A stretch of DNA of 12,565 nucleotides from Candidatus Desulfofervidaceae bacterium (lineage in GTDB: Bacteria; Desulfobacterota; Desulfofervidia; Desulfofervidales; Desulfofervidaceae). Shown one piece after another: positions 7,316-12,565 of this stretch. Each line of letters opens with the position of its first letter. Position 1 is the stretch's first letter. The notes beneath the pieces were generated by a model. The model did no database searches, was not told where the DNA came from, and worked only from the letters and a program-made list of their open reading frames with translations. The stretch is from assembly GCA_021160485.1 (NCBI GenBank), contig JAGHCL010000055.1, positions 1 to 12,565 of the forward strand, read 5' to 3'. Both the position numbers and the translations under genes were made by a program.

Positions 7316-7433
7316 ATATACAATCTTGATGAGCTACGTCCAAAATGCAAATTCCTATGCTGTTAAATTTAAGGCTGAGTTTATAAAGGATGAGGAGAAA
7401 AGTCAATAATATTTTAGATATTAATGCCTCAGT

Positions 7434-7473
7434 ACGTTTAAACGTTCTAACATGCAAACGTGTTAACGTTAAA
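7434..7473. repeat. Five-unit 8-nt tandem array, consensus ACGTNNNA
   Basis: Units start at 7434, 7442, 7450, 7458 and 7466 with exact 8-base spacing. Four begin with ACGT and the middle one with ACAT. Because ACGT is self-complementary, the array contains overlapping palindromes: ACGTTTAAACGT (7434-7445) and TTAACGTTAA (7463-7472). It lies 41 bases beyond the stop of the EEP gene. It could be a protein-binding array or a degenerate intergenic repeat of the AACGTT type. No terminator-like T-tract accompanies it. Confidence 0.6.
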
Positions 7474-7513
7474 CTGTCTCCGCATTTGTACCTTGAAGCA
7501 ATCACAATAACTT

Positions 7514-8296
7514 TTATATCTCTAGTTCAGCCATAACCGGAAAGTGATCAGAAGGATACCGTCCCATGAAGGTCTGTTTTATAATTATTGCTTGTTTTAT
7601 TTTTACATTTGGAGAGACCAATATCCAGTCGATTCTTCCCCGCATTCCCTGACCTGTAAAACTATGAAAAGTGGATTCTTCGGTCTTTTTGAGATATTCC
7701 CATACATCAATAAAATTGCCTTTTATATTGGCCAGGTTGGATTTAGAAGTCAAAAGCTTATGGACATTGCTTTGAGGTGAAGTGTTAAAGTCACCTACTA
7801 ATATTACAGGATAAGATGCTGTGTTAATCTGTTCCACCTGTTGGCATAATACTGCTGCCTGATGTAGTCTGGCTTCGGCTGAAATATTATCTAAATGAGT
7901 GCTTATAAAGATGAAAGAGGATTTATTTCTTTGGCCGATGACATAAGTGGCAGAACGAGGAAAGGCACTATTCCATGCTTTGCTAAAGGGAATAGATGGG
8001 GTAGGGGAAAGCCAAAAAGTTCTATGTTCTTTAACTTCCATTTCTTTCCTGACCCAAACGCAGGGAAACATACGTTTTCTATTCCATTCTGGAGGAGTGA
8101 CATAATAGCGGTAAGCTGGAAGTAACTCTTGTAATTCTTTTATTTGGTCTTCCCAACCCTCTTGAGTGCCAAAGATATCCGGGGTTAACTCTGTAATCAA
8201 GGCGGCTACTGCTTGTTTGCGTAAAGACCACTGGTTGGAGCCATCTGCAGGATTATCGTAACGTAAGTTAATAGTCATTGTCTTTAGAATTGGCAT
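7514..8296 (-). CDS. Endonuclease/exonuclease/phosphatase (EEP) fold hydrolase
   Basis: This 260-residue protein is a usual length for single-domain EEP proteins. These are Mg-dependent phosphoesterases related to DNase I, exonuclease III and lipid or sugar phosphatases. Motifs in order: TINLRYDNP with N10, TQEG with E46 (metal ligand), STHLDN with H134, GDFN (D169, N171), GRIDWIL (D223) and the C-terminal SDHFPV pair D250-H251. The complete catalytic set implies activity. The LRYDNPADG...W start and the RIDWIL motif fit the bacterial subgroup that acts on small phosphoesters more than on DNA, but the substrate cannot be assigned. There is no signal peptide, so it is cytoplasmic. The start ATG 8296 is chosen because residues 1-10 align with the first beta-strand; a clear ribosome site is not visible. 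The Met-rich gene lies 108 bp upstream on the same strand. Confidence 0.9.
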   Translation of the reverse strand: MPILKTMTINLRYDNPADGSNQWSLRKQAVAALITELTPDIFGTQEGWEDQIKELQELLPAYRYYVTPPEWNRKRMFPCVWVRKEMEVKEHRTFWLSPTPSIPFSKAWNSAFPRSATYVIGQRNKSSFIFISTHLDNISAEARLHQAAVLCQQVEQINTASYPVILVGDFNTSPQSNVHKLLTSKSNLANIKGNFIDVWEYLKKTEESTFHSFTGQGMRGRIDWILVSPNVKIKQAIIIKQTFMGRYPSDHFPVMAELEI

Positions 8297-8404
8297 TGCT
8301 TTATTAAATCTTGAAATAAATAAAATGGCAAGAGGAATATCGTTGGCAGCCGGAAAGATTTATTAGGTAGTTTTGAAATTTGACAATTTAAACCTGAGAC
8401 GTTT

Positions 8405-8860
8405 TCACAGCGCTTTTATTTTTTCAACTACCTTTACCACAAAATCTCTTTTTTCTTCTTCTGACATTCCAATACAACCCTGTTCCACCAGGATAGTAAT
8501 CATTTTAAGTATGAAATCAATTCGCTTATTTTGGGATATTTGAGGGAGGAACGTTTTTAAACACTGAGGCATTATTTCCATCATCATTTGAAGCATTATT
8601 GGTATTTTCACTTTCTGATCATTTTCCACCATTTTAGATGTTATGCTGCTTTCAGCCATCGTGCTCATTATCTTGGAGATTATTTCCGTCATATTAATAC
8701 CTTCCATCATTTTGGACATCACCTTCGCCATCATTTTTCCCTTATCCTCTACTGTCATATCGGCAAAAAATTGGTCTATCATCCTGCCAATTATTTCTTC
8801 TTTTTCCTCTTTACTCATTTTTTCCATCATAAATTCCATTATTTTGTCCATCATGCCCAT
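8405..8860 (-). CDS. Methionine-rich helical repeat protein, unknown function
   Basis: I recognise no named family. The 151-residue protein contains about 25 Met (one in six residues) and is predicted mostly helical, with many Glu and Lys. A motif of the form M[ST]xEEKxx followed by a hydrophobic helix recurs: MSKEEKEEIIGRMI (15-28), MTVEDKGKMMAKVM (35-48), a shorter MTEIISKIMSTM (57-68) and MSEEEKRDFVVKVV (132-145). The first three are 20 and 22 residues apart; the last is 75 further on. Two Cys (C100, C129) flank a more ordinary central part. There is no signal peptide or membrane segment. The start is set at ATG 8860, which has GGAG nine bases upstream; a TTG at 8875 would add five residues but lacks a ribosome site. 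A Met-rich surface could bind Cu(I)/Ag(I) or hydrophobic helices as in signal-recognition M domains, but both are speculation. The opposite strand is open only as a His/Phe/Tyr-rich shadow. Confidence 0.75.
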   Translation of the reverse strand: MGMMDKIMEFMMEKMSKEEKEEIIGRMIDQFFADMTVEDKGKMMAKVMSKMMEGINMTEIISKIMSTMAESSITSKMVENDQKVKIPIMLQMMMEIMPQCLKTFLPQISQNKRIDFILKMITILVEQGCIGMSEEEKRDFVVKVVEKIKAL

Positions 8861-8931
8861 CTTCTTTTTCTCCAAATAAGAATATTTTTATTCTCCCACA
8901 TCCTTGTGGATAAGGATTACCATATTTACAA

Positions 8932-8937
8932 TATAAT
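8932..8937 (+). promoter_or_regulatory. Candidate -10 box (TATAAT) upstream of phoH
   Basis: A perfect TATAAT lies in the divergent intergenic region, with no good -35 element at 16-18 bases. Transcription from it would start near 8944 and give a leader of about 170 nt before phoH that runs through the strong hairpin at 9052-9085. Just upstream, CCACA/TGTGG (8896-8909) and ATCCTT/AAGGAT (8900-8917) are mutually exclusive small stems, which could be coincidental. Confidence 0.35.
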
Positions 8938-9017
8938 AGCAGCATTAGGTAAGGGAAGGTTTAAAGACAAACAGAATAGTTATTTTCCTTGCTGGATTGT
9001 ATACATGCCCCAAATAA

Positions 9018-9046
9018 TTGCGTTTTTTATTCTAGTGTGTTATATA
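9018..9046 (+). promoter_or_regulatory. Candidate sigma-70-type promoter for phoH operon
   Basis: TTGCGT (9018-9023) and TATATA (9041-9046) are separated by exactly 17 bases, close to the consensus architecture. The predicted start point, about 9052-9054, coincides with the first base of the 15-bp hairpin, so mRNA from this promoter would carry a 5'-terminal stem-loop before the ribosome site at 9097-9101. Confidence 0.45.
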
Positions 9047-9051
9047 GTAGT

Positions 9052-9085
9052 TTAAAGGGGTTCTTTGGGCAAAGAGCCCCTTTAA
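9052..9085 (+). terminator. 15-bp hairpin with T-run in front of phoH (terminator/attenuator or 5' stem-loop)
   Basis: TTAAAGGGG (9052-9060) pairs perfectly with CCCCTTTAA (9077-9085). The stem continues through TTCTTT (9061-9066) with AAAGAG (9071-9076), closing one T-G wobble, for 15 consecutive pairs capped by the tetraloop GGGC. TTTTC follows immediately. It has the shape of a Rho-independent terminator, yet it lies 27 bases before the phoH start on the + strand, and no + strand gene ends upstream. It is therefore either the end of a short leader or small RNA from the TATAAT at 8932, an attenuator, or a 5' stabilising stem made from the promoter at 9018-9046. Confidence 0.6.
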
Positions 9086-9112
9086 TTTTCTATAAAGGAG
9101 GTCTAAAGGACT

Positions 9113-10129
9113 TTGGTATTACCGGCAAAAAGCAAATATACAGCTACTCGGGTCTTTGAAGACATTGAGCTTATGCGTGGCCTTTTTGGTGAACGTAATT
9201 TTAATTTACAGCTCATTGAAAGAAGTGTTGGTGTGAAGTTAAATGTCCGGGGAAATCGCTTAATGATAGAAGGGGAAAAACTGGATGTAGAGCTGGCAGA
9301 TAATCTTCTAGGGCAACTTTATGAATTGTTACGTCACGGTTATCCTATTTATCCAAGTGATATAGAATATGCAGTGAGATTACTGCAAAGTGACGCCAAT
9401 GTTAAATTAGAAAGTATATTTTTGGATACAGTTTATATTGTTTCTAAAAAGAGAATTATTACCCCAAAAACAAAGTCACAGAAGGAATATATTGAGGCCA
9501 TTAGACATCACGACATTGTTTTTGGTATTGGGCCTGCAGGAACAGGGAAAACTTATCTGGCCATGGCGATGGCCATTTCTGCACTCATGCGAGGTGAAGT
9601 AATGCGGATTATTCTTACTCGACCAGCGGTAGAGGCAGGTGAGAAATTGGGGTTCCTTCCTGGGGATTTGTATGAAAAGGTTAATCCTTACTTACGTCCC
9701 TTATATGATGCCCTTCATGATATGATGGATTTTGACCGAGCGGCCAAACTCCTCCAGAAGGGTGTAATTGAGGTAGCTCCTCTTGCTTTCATGCGAGGGC
9801 GGACTTTAAATGATGCCTTCGTGATTTTGGATGAAGCTCAAAATACAACTTCTGAACAGATGAAGATGTTTTTAACCCGGTTGGGTTATAATGCTAAAGC
9901 AGTAGTTACAGGCGATATCACGCAAATAGACCTGCCGACAGGGACATCTTCTGGTTTGATTGAAGCCAAAGAAATTCTAGATGGGATTAAAGGAATTAAA
10001 TTTATTTACTTTGACAAAACGGATGTAATCAGGCATAGATTGGTGAAAGAGATTATTCGTGCCTATGAAAAGTTAGAGGAGAGGAAAACGACAAAACGCC
10101 ATGTCAAAACAGAATCGCAAGAAACCTAA
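9113..10129 (+). CDS. phoH: PhoH-family ATPase (PhoH/YbeZ)
   Basis: The 338-residue cytoplasmic P-loop ATPase is the usual PhoH length. The family is a predicted RNA helicase-like NTPase functionally linked with YbeY in rRNA/RNA processing. An N-terminal KH-like domain fills about 15-95 ([25 protein letters not shown]). The ATPase core has Walker A GPAGTGKT (140-147), [18 protein letters not shown] (168-185), [18 protein letters not shown] with the Walker B Asp-Glu (D240, E241), and [10 protein letters not shown] (267-275). The start is TTG 9113, the first possible codon after an in-frame stop at 9104; AAGGAGG ends 11 bases upstream, a little far. The last 29 bases overlap the HD-phosphodiesterase gene, and ybeY follows, the standard bacterial order. 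Confidence 0.95.
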   Translation: MVLPAKSKYTATRVFEDIELMRGLFGERNFNLQLIERSVGVKLNVRGNRLMIEGEKLDVELADNLLGQLYELLRHGYPIYPSDIEYAVRLLQSDANVKLESIFLDTVYIVSKKRIITPKTKSQKEYIEAIRHHDIVFGIGPAGTGKTYLAMAMAISALMRGEVMRIILTRPAVEAGEKLGFLPGDLYEKVNPYLRPLYDALHDMMDFDRAAKLLQKGVIEVAPLAFMRGRTLNDAFVILDEAQNTTSEQMKMFLTRLGYNAKAVVTGDITQIDLPTGTSSGLIEAKEILDGIKGIKFIYFDKTDVIRHRLVKEIIRAYEKLEERKTTKRHVKTESQET

Positions 10130-12518
10130 TTTTTCTATAAAGACATTTTTCCATAAACTGGGTTTCCTCTGGGGTTGGACAGAACATACGACCACTTTTC
10201 ATTTAGTGGTAATTCTTTTTTCAAGTTTGTTTATTGCGCTTGTTTTCTACCCTAATCTTGTTATTTCTCCCAAACACTATCAACTGGGCGATATTGCTGA
10301 AAGTGACATTAAGGCCAAACGGGATTTTCTGGTAGAAGATGTAGCTACTACTGAGAGTTACCGCCAGGAAGCAAGAGAAAAAGTGGCTCCTGTGTATAAC
10401 TTTGAAGAACAGGTGTGGCTTGATATCAAAAACCGCATTAAGAATGCCTTCGCTCAGATGTGCAAATTTATGGAAGAAAACAAATTAAAAAAACTGGCTG
10501 CCAGTGCAGTGCAGACGGTAGAAAAACAAGCACCTTCTGTTGAAATTCTCTCAGATAAAGAAATGCAACAACAATTTGAATCGCTATTGGGTATTAAATT
10601 AACGGCAAAGGAATTCCAGGTCTTAAAAAATGAAGAGTTTTCTCCCCAGGTAGAAGAATTACTTTATCAATTGTTAGAACCTATTTTTATCCGTGGTATC
10701 GTTCAAGATAAATCAACTTTTCCGACATTTCGGTATGGAATTACCCTTGTGTTTAGAAATCCCCATCGTGAACAGAGAGTTTTTAACCCAGAGAAATTCT
10801 TAAGCCTTGAAGAAGCAAAACGGGAAATAAGAGGGCAAAGGTACAGTCTCTATGGAAAGGTGAAAAGAGAGACCGCCAAGGTAATTATTAAAATGGCCGA
10901 AGGACTCCTCCGACCCAATATTATTTATGATGTCAAAGAAACCCAGCTCAGGAGAGCAAAGGCAGCAGAAGAGGTAAAACCTGTATTTTACCAGGTTAAA
11001 AAAGGAGAAATGATTGTTAGGGAAGGAGAGCGAATAAATAAAACTCAACTTTTGAAGCTGGAAGCACAGGAAGAAACAACTTCGTATAAGCAATATCTGT
11101 TTTTGTTTGCCGGAGTGAGTGGTTTTATATTTATCCTCCTTTGGGCAAATAAACTTGTTTGCCAGTGGTTGAGACCAAATTTTTTAGAGAGTAAATCTGA
11201 TTTTTCATTCTGGATAAGTAATATTCTTTTCTTTTTTATTTTAACCCGCTTAGGACTGGAGATAGGCAATCTGTTTTTACAAAGCTTTTCTTTTTTTTCT
11301 AACCATGCCTTTGTTTATCCTTTACCTGTTGCTTCTACAACGATGTTAATTGCGCTTTTTACGGACTTTCCCATAAGTTTGCTTACTGGAGTGTTAATGG
11401 CAGCACTGGCTGGTTTTATGGTAAAGTCTCCCGCTTTTTTTATTTACTTTTTAGTGGGGGGATTGTGGACAGCTTTAGAGCTAAAATCCTGTCGACACCG
11501 AAGTAAACTGATAAAAGTAGGTCTAGAGTTGGGACTAATTCAATGTGCCTTGGCCTTGTGTATTATACCCATAGAACCTACCAATGGTTTGGGTCAAAAC
11601 GTCATAAATCTAGGTCTAGCTATCCTAGGAGGACTGGGGAGTAGTATTATTGTTTTAGGTTTGACTCCTATTGTAGAAATCATCTTTGGTTATACTAGTG
11701 ACATCCGTCTCCTGGAACTAGCCAACTTGGATCAACCGATTTTGAAAGAACTGATGGTAAAAGCACCTGGGACATACCATCATAGTGTGATTGTAAGTCA
11801 GCTTGTAGAAGCAGCCGCAGAAGAGATTGGAGCTAATCCCCTTTTAGCCAAGGTAGCAGCTTACTATCATGATATTGGTAAGATTAAAAAACCTCTTTAT
11901 TTTATTGAAAATCAAATTGGCACTGAAAACAGACATGACAGATTGAATCCGTCTATGAGTGCGTTAATTATTATTTCTCACGTGAAAGATGGTGTTGAGT
12001 TGGCGAAACAATATCGTTTGGGGAATAGGATTATTGATATTATCAGGCAGCACCATGGCACAAGATTAGTAGCTTATTTTTATCACAAGGCGAAAGAAAA
12101 TGATCCAAATGTAAAAGAAGAAGATTTTAGATACCCAGGACCTAAACCTCAAACTAAGGAAGCAGGTCTAGTCATGCTGGCTGATGCAGTGGAAGCGGCT
12201 AGTAGGTCTCTAGTTGATCCTTCCCCTGCTCGGATTCAAAATACTGTTCAGAAGGTGATTTCTGATATCTTTTTAGATGGCCAGTTAGACGAATGTGAGC
12301 TTACTTTAAAAGATATGCATAAAATTGCCGAAATGTTCAGTAAGGTACTTACAGGTATCTTTCACCCTAGGATTGAATATCCTGAATTGCCTAGAAAAGG
12401 AGATAACAAAAGCAATGGCCGTGTGGATAGATCTACCTCCGACAAGTCTTCTCAAAATAGAGAAGCTTCAGAAGAAGATAAAACGCCTTTTAGACACCTT
12501 GGGATTGTCAAAAGCTGA
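10101..12518 (+). CDS. pgpH: 7TM-HD family cyclic dinucleotide phosphodiesterase (PgpH/YqfF type)
   Basis: The 805-residue membrane protein has the family architecture. TM1 lies about 33-54, then an extracytoplasmic 7TMR-HDED domain about 55-325 (with [14 protein letters not shown] and VREGERI), then a 7TM block about 330-530 and a cytoplasmic HD domain about 550-755. HD metal residues are present: H561 in GTYHHS, H590-D591 in YYHDIGK, H627 (ISHVKDG), H651/H652 (RQHHGT) and D695 ([10 protein letters not shown]). In Firmicutes such proteins hydrolyse c-di-AMP to pApA; the same activity here is inferred. The ATG start overlaps phoH by 29 bp, and its nearest ribosome-like AGAGGA is rather far (about 16 bases), suggesting coupling to phoH translation. 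After [10 protein letters not shown] (about 753-762) the conserved domain ends and a polar tail of about 40 residues runs into ybeY, overlapping it by 104 bp. Confidence 0.93.
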   Translation: MSKQNRKKPNFSIKTFFHKLGFLWGWTEHTTTFHLVVILFSSLFIALVFYPNLVISPKHYQLGDIAESDIKAKRDFLVEDVATTESYRQEAREKVAPVYNFEEQVWLDIKNRIKNAFAQMCKFMEENKLKKLAASAVQTVEKQAPSVEILSDKEMQQQFESLLGIKLTAKEFQVLKNEEFSPQVEELLYQLLEPIFIRGIVQDKSTFPTFRYGITLVFRNPHREQRVFNPEKFLSLEEAKREIRGQRYSLYGKVKRETAKVIIKMAEGLLRPNIIYDVKETQLRRAKAAEEVKPVFYQVKKGEMIVREGERINKTQLLKLEAQEETTSYKQYLFLFAGVSGFIFILLWANKLVCQWLRPNFLESKSDFSFWISNILFFFILTRLGLEIGNLFLQSFSFFSNHAFVYPLPVASTTMLIALFTDFPISLLTGVLMAALAGFMVKSPAFFIYFLVGGLWTALELKSCRHRSKLIKVGLELGLIQCALALCIIPIEPTNGLGQNVINLGLAILGGLGSSIIVLGLTPIVEIIFGYTSDIRLLELANLDQPILKELMVKAPGTYHHSVIVSQLVEAAAEEIGANPLLAKVAAYYHDIGKIKKPLYFIENQIGTENRHDRLNPSMSALIIISHVKDGVELAKQYRLGNRIIDIIRQHHGTRLVAYFYHKAKENDPNVKEEDFRYPGPKPQTKEAGLVMLADAVEAASRSLVDPSPARIQNTVQKVISDIFLDGQLDECELTLKDMHKIAEMFSKVLTGIFHPRIEYPELPRKGDNKSNGRVDRSTSDKSSQNREASEEDKTPFRHLGIVKS

Positions 12519-12565
12519 GCTCAGTATCAGTTTTGTTAATGACGAAGAGATAAGAGCCCTTAATC
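12415..12565 (+). CDS. ybeY: YbeY endoribonuclease, 5' part (cut by window edge)
   Basis: The first 50 codons read as the N-terminus of YbeY, the conserved single-strand endoribonuclease and rRNA-maturation factor. Residues 29-50 ([22 protein letters not shown], in two parts [10 protein letters not shown] and SFVNDEEIRALN) match the family's LGL..AELSxxxVxDEEIRxLN signature, and the preceding helix (about 13-27) and first strand (AVWIDL) fit the expected length. The zinc-site motif HxxxHxxxxxH would lie beyond the window. The ATG 12415 has AAGGAG ending 12 bases upstream (12397-12402), inside pgpH. A GTG two codons later is an alternative start but does not change the overlap much. Confidence 0.9.
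   Translation, partial: MAVWIDLPPTSLLKIEKLQKKIKRLLDTLGLSKAELSISFVNDEEIRALN

Larger units (their letters stand above)
7182..7513. other. 332-bp intergenic gap with two repeat modules, no convincing gene
   Basis: Between the M23 peptidase and the upstream EEP gene (both - strand) I see no credible coding sequence; the longest frame (83 codons, - strand, 7254-7505) has no family pattern, no strong ribosome site and runs through the repeats. The gap holds an inverted pair of 9-nt-period repeats (7212-7315) and an 8-nt-period ACGT repeat (7434-7473). A possible - strand promoter for the peptidase is TTGTTA (7268-7263), 17 bases, TATGAA (7245-7240), which is weak. AT-only stems such as TAATAT/ATATTA (7407-7423) are too weak to call a terminator for the EEP gene. 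Confidence 0.6.

Noticed and set aside
7212..7473. CRISPR array reading of the intergenic repeats
   Set aside because: Units are 8-9 nt with no unique spacers, and no cas genes are nearby, so this is a short-period repeat and not CRISPR.
7254..7505. 83-codon frame on the - strand between the EEP and M23 genes
   Set aside because: It crosses both repeat modules, shows no recognisable family and has no good ribosome site, so it is most likely non-coding.
8588..9055. 155-codon open frame on the + strand, extremely His/Phe/Tyr-rich, opposite the Met-rich gene
   Set aside because: It is the complement of Met (ATG/CAT) and helical codons of the - strand gene, shows no domain pattern and lacks a ribosome site. 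The - strand frame has a repeated protein motif and GGAG before its ATG.

Overview
The window is AT-rich bacterial chromosome, densely coded, with strong AAAGGAGG-type ribosome sites and several TTG starts. A FmdE-family protein, an octaheme cytochrome c and a TSUP permease lie beside an ordinary phoH-pgpH-ybeY cluster. Together these suggest an anaerobic, respiratory, possibly thermophilic bacterium of the Desulfobacterota/Thermodesulfobacteriota type. This placement is inferred from gene content and general resemblance, not from a marker gene.

Layout. (1) Positions 43-4682, + strand: a tightly packed five-gene operon coding for an ArsR-family repressor with a CxC metal/thiol site, a CDF cation efflux pump, a FmdE-family protein with a C-terminal zinc ribbon, a TauE/SafE (TSUP) permease, and a membrane-anchored c-type cytochrome with eight predicted haems. 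Genes overlap or lie at most 21 bp apart. (2) Positions 4736-5032, - strand: a chimeric reading frame that starts as orotate phosphoribosyltransferase (pyrE), breaks off after about 45 residues, and continues into unrelated sequence resembling the end of a secreted protein. (3) Positions 5074-7181, - strand: a TatD metal-dependent hydrolase and a membrane-anchored M23 peptidase sharing one base; the broken pyrE is their downstream partner. (4) Positions 7182-7513: a 332-bp gap with two kinds of degenerate short-period repeat. (5) Positions 7514-8860, - strand: an endonuclease/exonuclease/phosphatase-fold protein and, upstream of it, an extremely methionine-rich protein of unknown function. (6) Positions 8861-9112: a divergent intergenic region with promoter-like boxes and a 15-bp hairpin just before phoH. 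(7) Positions 9113-12565, + strand: phoH, a 7TM-HD phosphodiesterase (pgpH/yqfF type) and the first 50 codons of ybeY. These three genes overlap by 29 bp and 104 bp.

How the genes may work together. The first operon pairs a metal- or sulfur-responsive repressor with a metal exporter, an anion/sulfur-type permease and an extracytoplasmic multihaem protein. It looks like an inducible stress-response or respiratory module for a metal or sulfur compound; the substrate cannot be read from sequence. The last cluster is a common bacterial housekeeping group linked to RNA processing and ribosome maturation (PhoH, YbeY) and cyclic dinucleotide turnover (PgpH). The most unusual points are the single breakpoint near 4898 that truncates two genes, the octaheme operon, the methionine-rich repeat protein, the hairpin leader of phoH, and the 104-bp pgpH/ybeY overlap.
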